A DNA stretch of 64,000 nt from Clostridia bacterium (lineage in GTDB: Bacteria > Bacillota > Clostridia > Oscillospirales > CAG-272). The DNA lies in NCBI GenBank assembly GCA_017399305.1, contig JAFQDK010000046.1, positions 1-64,000 on the forward strand, given 5' to 3'. Every line of letters starts with the position of its first letter. Within the stretch, counting starts at the first letter, position 1. A model generated the notes under the pieces. It saw nothing but the letters and a program-made list of their open reading frames with translations, was not told the origin of the DNA and searched no databases. The position numbers and the translations under genes were made by a program. Shown in pieces: positions 1 through 7,878 of this stretch.

Positions 1-36
1 CATGTCGCTCACCGCGACCGCCCCTTTAAGGAGTAA
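1..36 (+). CDS. C-terminal end of an unidentified protein
   Basis: Frame 1 reads eleven codons (HVAHRDRPFKE) to a TAA at 34-36, followed at once by a terminator-like hairpin. This fits the tail of a gene that begins before the window. Eleven residues are too few to name a family. The open frame could also be chance. Confidence 0.45.
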   Translation, partial: HVAHRDRPFKE

Positions 37-61
37 AAAAGCCGGGGAACCCGTCTTTTTT
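36..61 (+). terminator. probable intrinsic terminator
   Basis: An A-run, a short GC-rich stem (CGGG/CCCG around GAA) and a T-run follow the partial reading frame. The stem is short and has one mismatch. Confidence 0.5.
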
Positions 62-70
62 ACAGATTTT

Positions 71-134
71 TAGGCTTCCCCTTGAGGGGAAGCTGTCAGC
101 GTAGCTGACTGATGAGGTGTAGCCGCATCGCGGC
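71..134. repeat. intergenic hairpin repeat of gut-Clostridia type
   Basis: Three back-to-back hairpins are visible: GCTTCCCC/GGGGAAGC (74-93, loop TTGA), GTCAGC/GCTGAC (95-109) and GCCGC/GCGGC (122-134), joined by GACTGATGAGGTG. From memory, sequences of this form (GC-rich stem followed by GACTGATGAGG) are scattered in intergenic DNA of many gut Clostridia. I see no second full copy here, only a related short hairpin at 34389-34413. The function is unknown. The rest of 1-316 holds only the doubtful small ORF listed next. Confidence 0.6.
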
Positions 135-207
135 GTTAATCGCGTAATCATTAATTTAGACTATTATTTTATATTTTGCCCATACTAATAATGCTTGCCA
201 AAGCATT

Positions 208-312
208 ATGGGAAAATTATTTTTACAAGGATTTATAGTCGGACTTGTTGCGGCGATAATTTTGATGATAATTTTTGTCGCATGTTTAAGCCGAATGTTT
301 TTTATGATATAG
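208..312 (+). CDS. possible 34-residue membrane peptide
   Basis: An ATG-to-TAG frame of 34 codons encodes a mostly hydrophobic peptide (GLVAAIILMIIFVACL core) that would make one membrane span. It ends 4 nt before the rsuA start, and rsuA itself has no ribosome site, so coupled translation is possible. Against it, there is no clear ribosome site here and the start lies next to a 7-bp hairpin (AATGCTT/AAGCATT). It is doubtful. Confidence 0.3.
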   Translation: MGKLFLQGFIVGLVAAIILMIIFVACLSRMFFMI

Positions 313-316
313 TTTT

Positions 317-1018
317 ATGAGAATAGACAAATTTTTATCGGAATGTAAAATTGCAACTCGCTCGGAAACAGGCAAAGCCGTGCGCCGAGGCGAGGTGCTT
401 CTTGACGGAGTACCTGTCAAACGGGCAGATACACCCGTTGACCCCGAAAAGAACACAGTGACATATTGCGGAGAGGTAGTTCGCTACCGCCGCAATACAT
501 ATGTTTTGCTCAATAAACCTGACGGATATGTAAGTGCTACCGAGGATAAAAAAGACAAGACAGTGCTTGACCTCTTGCCCGAAGAAGTGACAAAGTTTGA
601 CGTGTTTCCGTGCGGCAGACTTGATAAGAACACGCTTGGGCTTATGCTTATTACCGATAACGGACCGTTGGCGCACACATTGCTTTCACCTAAGCGGCAT
701 GTTGAAAAGGTATACCGCTTTGAGTGTGCGAGAAAGCCGAGTGAAGCGGACCTTTGTATGCTTCAAAATGGCGTAGACATAGGCGGATATGTAACAAAGC
801 CGTGTACAGTAAAAATGATTGATGATACTTCAGGGGAGATAACACTTTCCGAGGGCAAATATCACCAGATAAAACTGATGTTTAATGCAGTGGATAACCG
901 CATACACTATCTCGAACGTATCCGATTTGCGTTTCTTACGCTTGACGGACTTCAGCGTGGTGAGTGGCGATATCTTAACAATGATGAAATAAAAAAACTT
1001 GAAGGTTTGGTAAAATAG
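317..1018 (+). CDS. rsuA: 16S rRNA pseudouridine synthase, RsuA family
   Basis: The product (233 aa) has an N-terminal S4 RNA-binding domain (about residues 1-60) and the RsuA/RluB catalytic fold with GRLDKNTLGL near residue 100, where the Asp of GRLD is the nucleophile that isomerises uridine. RsuA enzymes modify one uridine of 16S rRNA (U516 in E. coli). The ATG begins exactly at the usual S4 start (MRIDKFL), but no purine-rich ribosome site precedes it; the tiny ORF ending at 312 might supply ribosomes. It ends 1 nt before tex, so the two form a unit. RluB or RluE specificity cannot be excluded. Confidence 0.9.
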   Translation: MRIDKFLSECKIATRSETGKAVRRGEVLLDGVPVKRADTPVDPEKNTVTYCGEVVRYRRNTYVLLNKPDGYVSATEDKKDKTVLDLLPEEVTKFDVFPCGRLDKNTLGLMLITDNGPLAHTLLSPKRHVEKVYRFECARKPSEADLCMLQNGVDIGGYVTKPCTVKMIDDTSGEITLSEGKYHQIKLMFNAVDNRIHYLERIRFAFLTLDGLQRGEWRYLNNDEIKKLEGLVK

Positions 1019-1019
1019 A

Positions 1020-3179
1020 ATGGACATTATTAAGAAACTGACAGAAGAACTTGGAATCAAAGAGTGGCAGACTCAAAAGGCGGTCGAGCTTATTGACGAG
1101 GGAAATACAATACCATTTATAGCACGTTACCGTAAGGAAGTAACAGGCAGCCTTGACGACGTACAGCTTCGTGATCTTTATGAGCGATTGGATTATCTTC
1201 GCCGCTTTGAGGAGCGCAAAGAAGCGATCCGTGCATCAATAGAAGAGCAGGGCAAGCTTACAGATGAGATCGTAGCAGCACTTGAAGCGGCTGAAACGCT
1301 TAATGAGCTTGAGGACATATACCTCCCTTATAAGCAAAAGCGTAAAACACGTGCATCTGTTGCGCGTGAGCGCGGGCTTGAGCCACTTGCAATGCTTATT
1401 TTTGCGTGTGAAGCAACTTATGAGCCGTCAATACGCACTGCGGCAGAAGAATTTGTCGATGCTGAAAAAGAAGTTCCGGATGTTGATGCCGCCCTTGCAG
1501 GAGCATGCGATATCATTGCAGAGGACATTGCGCAGAATGCAACTTTCAGAAAGACCATCCGTGAGGGAAGCGCGCGTCTTGGCATGCTTACTACTACTGC
1601 GGCAAAAGAAGAAGACTCGGTTTATTCTATGTATTACACCTATTCCGAGCCTGTAAACAAAGTTCGTCCTCATCGTTATCTCGCTATCGCGCGTGGCGAA
1701 CGCGAGGAATTTTTAAAGGTTTCACTTGATGTTCCTGAGGAAACTGTATACGCATACCTCGAACGTGAAATAATTACTAACAAGGAAAGCGAAGCGGTTC
1801 AGTATCTTCGTCCCACAATAGTTGATGCATATAAGCGACTTATTGCTCCGGCAATCGAGCGTGAAATACGCTCCGACCTCTTTGATACTGCATCCGATGG
1901 TGCAATTGACGTTTTCGCAAGTAATCTCCGTGGCCTTCTCATGCAGCCTCCGGTACGCGGTAAGGTTGTAATGGGCTATGACCCCGGCTACAGAACAGGC
2001 TGTAAGCTTGCGGTTGTTGACGAAACCGGCAAGGTGCTTGAAACTGCGGTTATCTATCCAACAAAGCCGTATGAAAAAATCGAAGAGAGCCGTCGCAAGG
2101 TGGTTGACCTTATCCGCCGTCACGGTGTCGACGTTATCTCTATCGGTAATGGCACAGCGTCGCGTGAGAGTGAGCAGTTTATAGCTGATACGTTAAAGAC
2201 TATTCCGCAGGATGTAAAATATGTTATCACCAGTGAAGCCGGTGCATCTGTTTACTCTGCATCAAAGCTTGCGCAGGACGAGTTTCCTGACTTTGATGTA
2301 ACTGAGAGAAGCGCAGTTTCCATTGCACGCCGTCTTATCGACCCACTTGCAGAGCTTGTAAAGATAGAGCCAAAGGCTATAGGTGTAGGTCAGTACCAGC
2401 ACGATATGCAGCCAAAGAAGCTTGATTTTGCACTTGGCGGAGTTGTAGAAGACTGCGTAAACGGAGTAGGTGTTGAGCTTAATACCGCATCGCACTCGTT
2501 GCTTTCCTATGTCGCCGGCATCAGTGCGGCATGTGCAAAGAATATTGTAAAATACCGTGAGGAGAAGGGCGCATTCAAAAACCGCGAAGAACTGAAAAAG
2601 GTATCGCGTCTTGGCGATAAGGTGTTTGAGCAGTGCGCCGGCTTCCTCAGGGTAAGCGGTGGCGAGGAGATACTTGACTGCACGGGCGTTCACCCTGAAT
2701 CATACACTGCGGCACGCGGACTTCTCAAAATGTTTGATTACACCGAGGACGATGTGCGTGCGTTGCGACTTGGTGGACTTTCCGGCAAAGTTCAGCGCGA
2801 GGGAGCAGCAAAGGTTGCAGAAAAACTCGGTATCGGTGAGCCTACCTTGATTGATATATGTACCGAACTTGAAAAGCCCGGTCGTGATATCCGTGAAGGC
2901 TTACCGGCTCCTGTACTTCGCGCCGATGTAATGAGTTTCGAAGATCTTAAAGAGGGTATGGAGCTTCGCGGAACAGTGCGTAATGTTGTTGACTTTGGTG
3001 CGTTTGTGGACATTGGGGTGCATCAGGACGGTCTGCTTCATATATCTGAGATTGCCGACAAATTTGTCAAACATCCAAGTGATGTTCTTACCGTTGGCGA
3101 TGTAATCACCGTAAGAGTAAAAAGTATAGATGCCGTAAAGCATCGCATAGGGTTGACTATGCGCTCTAAGAATGATTAA
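1020..3179 (+). CDS. tex: Tex-family RNA-binding protein
   Basis: The product has 719 residues, the usual Tex length. It shows the N-terminal helical Tex domain, a YqgF/RNase H-like domain near residues 320-450 (MGYDPGYRTGCKLAVVDETG), helix-hairpin-helix segments (VGVELNTAS; KVSRLGDKVFEQCAGFLRV) and a C-terminal S1 domain from about 645 (GMELRGTVRNVVDFGAFVDI). Tex is a cytoplasmic RNA-binding protein implicated in transcription and in toxin expression in some pathogens; the exact role is unsettled. It starts 1 nt after rsuA and is probably co-transcribed with it. Confidence 0.95.
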   Translation: MDIIKKLTEELGIKEWQTQKAVELIDEGNTIPFIARYRKEVTGSLDDVQLRDLYERLDYLRRFEERKEAIRASIEEQGKLTDEIVAALEAAETLNELEDIYLPYKQKRKTRASVARERGLEPLAMLIFACEATYEPSIRTAAEEFVDAEKEVPDVDAALAGACDIIAEDIAQNATFRKTIREGSARLGMLTTTAAKEEDSVYSMYYTYSEPVNKVRPHRYLAIARGEREEFLKVSLDVPEETVYAYLEREIITNKESEAVQYLRPTIVDAYKRLIAPAIEREIRSDLFDTASDGAIDVFASNLRGLLMQPPVRGKVVMGYDPGYRTGCKLAVVDETGKVLETAVIYPTKPYEKIEESRRKVVDLIRRHGVDVISIGNGTASRESEQFIADTLKTIPQDVKYVITSEAGASVYSASKLAQDEFPDFDVTERSAVSIARRLIDPLAELVKIEPKAIGVGQYQHDMQPKKLDFALGGVVEDCVNGVGVELNTASHSLLSYVAGISAACAKNIVKYREEKGAFKNREELKKVSRLGDKVFEQCAGFLRVSGGEEILDCTGVHPESYTAARGLLKMFDYTEDDVRALRLGGLSGKVQREGAAKVAEKLGIGEPTLIDICTELEKPGRDIREGLPAPVLRADVMSFEDLKEGMELRGTVRNVVDFGAFVDIGVHQDGLLHISEIADKFVKHPSDVLTVGDVITVRVKSIDAVKHRIGLTMRSKND

Positions 3180-3312
3180 ATTCTAATAAATTAGAACAAA
3201 TATTGTCAAAGCCGAGGCGATTATATCACCACGGTAAAACGAGTTGTGCAAATTTCACAAAGCAGGAACATAAAGTTTGGGAATTTCCCCACTATGCTTT
3301 TTGTTAAAAGTT

Positions 3313-3321
3313 TGATATAAT
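3313..3321 (+). promoter_or_regulatory. extended -10 promoter of the MsmX/UgpC-type gene
   Basis: TGATATAAT (TGn plus TATAAT) lies 55 nt before the start codon. No good -35 is visible, as often with extended -10 promoters. The remainder of 3180-3375 shows no gene. Confidence 0.55.
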
Positions 3322-3375
3322 ACTATATGTAAAATTTCGCCTAAAACCAGGCACATAAACGGAGGATGCTAAAGA

Positions 3376-4488
3376 ATGGCAAGCTTATCCCTTAGACATA
3401 TTTATAAAAAGTATCCCGGCGGTGTTACTGCAGTTAAAGACTTTAACCTTGAGATCAAGGACAAGGAGTTCCTTATTTTCGTAGGTCCTTCCGGATGCGG
3501 TAAGTCCACCACTTTGCGTATGATCGCAGGACTTGAGGAGATTTCCGAGGGTGAACTCTTTATCGAGGATAGACTCGTTAATGACGTTGCTCCTAAGGAC
3601 AGAGATATCGCGATGGTTTTCCAGAACTACGCTCTTTATCCTCACATGTCCGTATTTGAAAACATGGCATTTGGCCTTAAGCTCCGCAAGACTCCCAAGG
3701 AGGAGATCAAGCGCCGCGTTGAAGAGGCTGCTCGCGTACTTGACATTGCTCACCTTCTTGATAGAAAGCCGAAGGCTCTCTCCGGTGGTCAGAAGCAGCG
3801 TGTAGCGCTCGGTCGTGCTATTGTTCGTTATCCTAAGGTATTCCTTCTTGACGAGCCTCTCTCTAACCTCGATGCTAAGCTTCGTGCACAGATGAGAACC
3901 GAGCTCACCAAGATTCACAAGAGAGTAGGTACAACCTTTATTTACGTTACTCATGACCAGGTCGAGGCTATGACCATGGCATCTCGTATCGTAGTTATGA
4001 AGGACGGTATCATTCAGCAGGTTGATACTCCTCAGAACCTTTATGATTCTCCTTGCAACGTATTCGTTGCAGGCTTCATCGGCACTCCTCAGATGAACTT
4101 CCTTGAGGGTAAGCTTGAGAAGAAGGGCGACGAAGTATTCTTCTGCTTCGAAGAAAACAGAATTAAGCTTCCTGCAGAGAAGACTGCTGACGGTGTTCTC
4201 AATGATTACATCGGTAAAGAAGTTATCGCAGGTCTTCGTCCTGAGTGTCTCCATGACGAGCCCATGTATCTTTCCAGCCTTGCTGACAGCGTAATTGAAA
4301 CTGATGTTGAAGTTACCGAGCTTATGGGCGCTGAAATCTATCTCTACCTCACCGTTGGTGAGCAGAAGATGATCGCACGCGTATCCTCTCGTAGCCAGGC
4401 AAGAGCAGGCGACAAGATCAAGATCGCTCTTGATACTGCCAGAATCCATCTCTTTGATAAGGATACTGAGCGCGCAATCGTTCACTAA
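3376..4488 (+). CDS. ugpC: carbohydrate ABC transporter ATPase, MsmX/UgpC/MalK type
   Basis: The product (370 aa) has Walker A GPSGCGKST (about residue 37), the Q-loop, signature LSGGQKQRVALGRA (about 134), Walker B VFLLDEPLSNLD and a C-terminal OB-type regulatory domain, as in MalK, UgpC and MsmX. It energises sugar importers from the inner membrane face. No permease or binding-protein genes lie nearby. Stand-alone genes of this kind in Bacillota (MsmX, MsmK) often serve several importers, which is my inference here. It has its own extended -10 promoter, a GGAGG site and a terminator immediately after it. Codon choice looks strongly biased, suggesting high expression. Confidence 0.93.
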   Translation: MASLSLRHIYKKYPGGVTAVKDFNLEIKDKEFLIFVGPSGCGKSTTLRMIAGLEEISEGELFIEDRLVNDVAPKDRDIAMVFQNYALYPHMSVFENMAFGLKLRKTPKEEIKRRVEEAARVLDIAHLLDRKPKALSGGQKQRVALGRAIVRYPKVFLLDEPLSNLDAKLRAQMRTELTKIHKRVGTTFIYVTHDQVEAMTMASRIVVMKDGIIQQVDTPQNLYDSPCNVFVAGFIGTPQMNFLEGKLEKKGDEVFFCFEENRIKLPAEKTADGVLNDYIGKEVIAGLRPECLHDEPMYLSSLADSVIETDVEVTELMGAEIYLYLTVGEQKMIARVSSRSQARAGDKIKIALDTARIHLFDKDTERAIVH

Positions 4489-4500
4489 TTGTCTTTATTT

Positions 4501-4534
4501 CAGCCGTCCTACATTGGGACGGCTGATTTTTTAG
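4501..4534 (+). terminator. intrinsic terminator after the ATPase gene
   Basis: CAGCCGTCC/GGGACGGCTG stem with loop TACATT followed by a T-run. It lies inside the long open frame that could extend the next gene upstream, which argues for that gene's later ATG. Confidence 0.85.
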
Positions 4535-4548
4535 TTTATAGGTGTACT

Positions 4549-5337
4549 ATGTCAAAACTCAAATCTGGAAATATTGCATCCCTCATGCTACTTATGTGGC
4601 TATGTGTGAATTTTGCCTTCGCTTTTTTTCTTCCTAAGTGGGTTGCATTTGCAGGCATAATATCATGCACATTGCCAATGCTTTTGTTCAAACAAAAGTA
4701 CCGCGGCAAAACCTTTGGTTCAAGAGATTGTAACACTGTCAAATACAAGAAGAAGGATTATGCACTTTTCTTTGTGCTTTGTATCTCAGGATGCGCGATT
4801 TTATCGGCGATCAGCTTTTTGTTGTTCTCGGATGGGACACAGGCAACAACTGCCGCACATCGCAGTCAATTCTTGTATCCACTCGTATTCTCTTGCATCA
4901 TTCCGGCTTTCTTTGAGGAATGGTTCGTTCGCGGTGGCATACTCGGTTCATTTGCAAAATACAGCGGGCTTGGTATATATGTGACAGCACTTGTCTTTGC
5001 GGCAATGCACAGCACCGCGCAAATTCTGTATGTAGCATTTGCCGGAATACTTATAACTTCACTTGTGTATGTTACCGAGTGCATATATCTTGGCATGCTT
5101 TTGCATTTTCTCAATAATTTTACCTCGTTGCTTTTGTCATATCTGTCCGGCGGAGCGCAGTATATCGCTTTGGCAGTAATACTTGTTGCTTTTGTGATAA
5201 GCGCTGTTTTGCTGAGAAAGAGTAATTTGCTTGCAGATATAGGCAGTGTACTTGTTACCCATAATAAAGAGGATGGAAAAGAAGTTATCACACCGTTTTT
5301 TGTCATAGCTTTGTTTTTGACTCGATTTTTCATTTGA
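4549..5337 (+). CDS. CPBP-family intramembrane metalloprotease
   Basis: The product (262 aa from this ATG) is a polytopic membrane protein. It carries the CPBP/Abi (CAAX prenyl protease 2-like) signature: EEWFVRG near residue 123 (paired Glu and Arg), FAAMH about 25 residues later, and HFLNN further on. Family members are intramembrane metalloproteases; in bacteria some process or protect against peptides, but the substrate is unknown. I chose the ATG at 4549 because the in-frame upstream part spans the preceding terminator and an AGGTG site lies 4-5 nt before it. It ends 10 nt before tadA. Confidence 0.85.
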   Translation: MSKLKSGNIASLMLLMWLCVNFAFAFFLPKWVAFAGIISCTLPMLLFKQKYRGKTFGSRDCNTVKYKKKDYALFFVLCISGCAILSAISFLLFSDGTQATTAAHRSQFLYPLVFSCIIPAFFEEWFVRGGILGSFAKYSGLGIYVTALVFAAMHSTAQILYVAFAGILITSLVYVTECIYLGMLLHFLNNFTSLLLSYLSGGAQYIALAVILVAFVISAVLLRKSNLLADIGSVLVTHNKEDGKEVITPFFVIALFLTRFFI

Positions 5338-5347
5338 GGAAACTTTT

Positions 5348-5794
5348 ATGAATGACGATTTGTATTATATGAGCGAGGCGTTTAAAGAAGCGCGTCTTGC
5401 TGCTGAAATTGATGAGGTCCCCGTTGGCGCAATTGTTGTGCATGACGGTGAAATAATAGCGCGAGCACATAATCTGCGAGAAACTGCTAAGAATGCGCTT
5501 TGCCATGCAGAAACTATGGTGGTTGATGCTGCCTGCAAGGCGCTTGGCGGTTGGCGATTGCCGCGTTGTACGCTCTATGTCACTCTTGAGCCTTGCCCGA
5601 TGTGCGCAGGAGCTATTGTCAATAGCCGTATTGAGCGTGTAGTGTTTGGTGCATATGATAAACGCGCGGGCGCGTTTGGCAGCGTGCTTGATTTAAACGG
5701 ATATCCGCTCAATCACAAACCGGAAATAGTCGGCGGCATTATGGAAGAGGAATGTCGCACATTACTTCAAGAATTTTTCAAGAAAAAAAGATAG
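5348..5794 (+). CDS. tadA: tRNA-specific adenosine deaminase TadA
   Basis: The product (148 aa) has the zinc deaminase motifs HAE (NALCHAETMV, about residue 56) and PCPMCAGA (about residue 86). TadA converts A34 to inosine in the wobble position of tRNA-Arg(ACG) and is normally essential. The length and order match the family. GAGGAA precedes the ATG. It sits 10 nt after the CPBP gene and 20 nt before dinB, so the three are probably one transcript. Confidence 0.95.
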   Translation: MNDDLYYMSEAFKEARLAAEIDEVPVGAIVVHDGEIIARAHNLRETAKNALCHAETMVVDAACKALGGWRLPRCTLYVTLEPCPMCAGAIVNSRIERVVFGAYDKRAGAFGSVLDLNGYPLNHKPEIVGGIMEEECRTLLQEFFKKKR

Positions 5795-5814
5795 TATAAG
5801 AAAGAGGTGAGCGT

Positions 5815-7020
5815 GTGGACAGAACAATACTTCATTCTGATCTTAACGGTTTCTTTGCATCGGTTGAGACAGTGCTGAATCCCTCGCTTGCTGAATATCC
5901 GATGGCGGTTTGCGGTGATCCGGACAAGCGACATGGTATTATCCTTGCTAAAAATGAGAAGGCGAAAGCCTTTGGTGTTGTAACTGCTGAAACCATATGG
6001 GCGGCAAAACAAAAATGTCCGAATTTAGTGCTTGTGCCACCTCACCATGACTTGTACGAAAAGTTTTCACGCGAAGTTAATGAGATATACCGTGAGTACA
6101 CCGACCTTGTAGAGCCGTTTGGTATAGACGAATCATGGCTTGATGTCAGTGCATCTGAAAAACTTTTCGGCAATGGAATCACTATTGCAAATACATTGCG
6201 TGAACGAATCAAGCGTGAAACCGGCCTTACTGTTTCGGTGGGAGTTTCATTTAATAAAACATTCGCAAAGCTTGGCAGTGATTTGAAAAAGCCTGATGCT
6301 GTAAGTGTTATCGACCGTGAGCATTTTAAAGATATAGTATGGAATCTGCCAGTAAAAGACCTGCTTTATGTTGGCAGAAGTGCGGCAAAAATATTTGCCG
6401 ATATGCGTATAAAGACTATCGGAGAACTTGCAAATACAAGTCCGGATTTTCTCGAATATAAGCTTGGCAAACTTGGCAGAATGCTTCATTCATATGCTAA
6501 CGGCAAAGATGATGATCCGGTGCGAAGTGTGTATGATAAGCATCAGGTTAAAAGTGTTGGTAATGGTATGACATTTTCGCGCGATCTTTACGGAATGGAT
6601 GATCTCATGTGCGGACTTGATGCCGTTTGTGATCTTGCCGCGGCACGTATGCGTGCAAAGCATGTCAAGTGTACTACAGTGCAGCTTTCGATAAAGGATG
6701 AGAATTTTGTCACTGTACAGAGGCAAGCGCAACTTGCGATTCCCACTCAGCTTGCACGTGAACTTCGCGAAGCGGCAGCACAACTTTTGCGTAATGAATG
6801 GAATCCGCGTCTTGGCATCCGTGCACTCACAGTAACAGGAACAGGTCTTGTTCCGGAGGACACCGCTGAGCAGATTGGCTTTTTTGATGATGCTAAAACC
6901 GATGAGAAAATAGAAAAACGCGAACGTGTGATGGATGATATAAGAAAGAAGTTTGGTCATGGCTCGATAAAAAGTGCAGGTACGCTTTCTAACAATATTG
7001 GTATCGACAAAGAGAACTGA
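5815..7020 (+). CDS. dinB: DNA polymerase IV, Y family
   Basis: The product (401 aa) starts with GTG; AGAGGTGAG lies 4-5 nt before it. The palm motif DLNGFFASVE (about residue 8) and the second acidic motif DESWLDVSAS (about residue 105) give the metal-binding carboxylates. Thumb, fingers and a C-terminal little-finger domain follow. Y-family enzymes copy across damaged bases with low fidelity. The usual SLDEAYLD is SWLDVSAS here, a common Clostridia variant. A C-terminal beta-clamp motif could lie near QIGFFDD. No LexA box was seen. Confidence 0.92.
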   Translation: MDRTILHSDLNGFFASVETVLNPSLAEYPMAVCGDPDKRHGIILAKNEKAKAFGVVTAETIWAAKQKCPNLVLVPPHHDLYEKFSREVNEIYREYTDLVEPFGIDESWLDVSASEKLFGNGITIANTLRERIKRETGLTVSVGVSFNKTFAKLGSDLKKPDAVSVIDREHFKDIVWNLPVKDLLYVGRSAAKIFADMRIKTIGELANTSPDFLEYKLGKLGRMLHSYANGKDDDPVRSVYDKHQVKSVGNGMTFSRDLYGMDDLMCGLDAVCDLAAARMRAKHVKCTTVQLSIKDENFVTVQRQAQLAIPTQLARELREAAAQLLRNEWNPRLGIRALTVTGTGLVPEDTAEQIGFFDDAKTDEKIEKRERVMDDIRKKFGHGSIKSAGTLSNNIGIDKEN

Positions 7021-7116
7021 CCAAAAATTTCATAAGCAAATTTGACAAAAAGACTTCCTTTTCGGCAACATATGCTGTATAATATAATCTGTATGTTACT
7101 TTAAATGGAGGTGCAC

Positions 7117-7701
7117 ATGAAAAAAATAATTAAAATAGTCGCATGCGTGCTTCTTGCGGTCGCTTTGGCATTTTGCGCACTTTGCGTTTATGCCGCTACA
7201 TATTCGTCTGAAGACGACCCTTTGATTTCACTCAGCTATGTAAATGAGGTGCTTCTTCCTCAGATAAAAGACATGATAAATGATGCAGTATCTGGCGCGG
7301 ATATCGGTGATGTTACAGTTACCGCTCCGCCTGAAACTACTGAGCCTGAACCCGAGGAGGAATATCCGGAGGGGACTGTGAATACTGGCTCAAGATACAA
7401 TACTGTTAATCTTAAAGAGGGCGAAACGCTTTATGCATCTGTTAATTCCTGTGAGGTCATCGTTCGTTCCGGTTCGACAAAGGTTGTTTCTCCATTTACA
7501 GTAAAATGGGAAGAGCAGGGAGTTGCAGACACCACTGCCGGCACCGACATCTATAATGATGAGGCAGTGCCGAATAACCATACAATTATTATTCCCCGTG
7601 ATGATGGCAGAGGAATCACTACGCTTGAGGGCGGCGCATGGGTAATGGTGCGCGGTGACTATATAATTAAGGATGAAAGTGGCGAGGTGATAAACAAGTG
7701 A
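7117..7701 (+). CDS. secreted or membrane-anchored protein of unknown function
   Basis: The product (195 aa) begins with a signal or anchor segment (KIIKIVACVLLAVALAF, then CALCVYA), followed by a Glu/Pro-rich linker near residues 65-85 (EPEPEEEYPEG) and a globular part rich in beta-strand residues containing NTVNLKEGETLYASVNSCEV. I do not recognise the family. An earlier in-frame ATG at 7105 is rejected because it overlaps the GGAGGTG ribosome site, which points to 7117. A TATAAT at 7078-7083 may be its promoter. Its stop overlaps the start of the 48-residue peptide (GTGA), so the two are translationally coupled. Confidence 0.75.
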   Translation: MKKIIKIVACVLLAVALAFCALCVYAATYSSEDDPLISLSYVNEVLLPQIKDMINDAVSGADIGDVTVTAPPETTEPEPEEEYPEGTVNTGSRYNTVNLKEGETLYASVNSCEVIVRSGSTKVVSPFTVKWEEQGVADTTAGTDIYNDEAVPNNHTIIIPRDDGRGITTLEGGAWVMVRGDYIIKDESGEVINK

Positions 7702-7844
7702 GCGTTGGTATTATTGGCGCTGCCGATGGACCTACAGCAATTCTTGTTTCTTCAACGGCTAACCCTTGGTTAATTGGAGCTATTTCACTATTAGCTGTCG
7801 GTATAGTTGGTATAATAATCGCGGTTATAATAAAAAACAAATAA
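7698..7844 (+). CDS. 48-residue membrane peptide with OadB/GcdB signature
   Basis: A GTG start overlaps the stop of the preceding gene, with GAGGTG 8 nt upstream. The peptide opens with SVGIIGAADGPTAILVSS, closely matching the conserved GIIGGADGPTAIF stretch of the beta subunit of sodium-pumping decarboxylases (OadB, GcdB, MmdB), where it contains an Asp important for Na+ movement. The second half is one hydrophobic span (WLIGAISLLAVGIVGIIIAV) and a KNK tail. A full beta subunit is far longer and has many spans, so this is not a working pump by itself. It could be a small-protein family that shares the motif, or a relic. Confidence 0.7.
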   Translation: MSVGIIGAADGPTAILVSSTANPWLIGAISLLAVGIVGIIIAVIIKNK

Positions 7845-7878
7845 ATAAACTATGAATCTTTGAAAGGAGGGCTCTGTG

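Noticed and set aside
3385..4485. 366-codon open frame on the minus strand opposite the sugar ABC ATPase gene
   Set aside because: It mirrors a highly biased coding gene with all ATPase motifs, has no ribosome site and resembles no protein; a shadow of codon bias.
4489..4548. 20-codon N-terminal extension of the CPBP protease
   Set aside because: It runs through an intrinsic terminator and starts at TTG without a ribosome site.
7698..7844. Truncated oxaloacetate decarboxylase beta subunit pseudogene
   Set aside because: No remnant of the rest of the subunit lies on either side, and the start, ribosome site, overlap and stop are clean; kept as a small gene.
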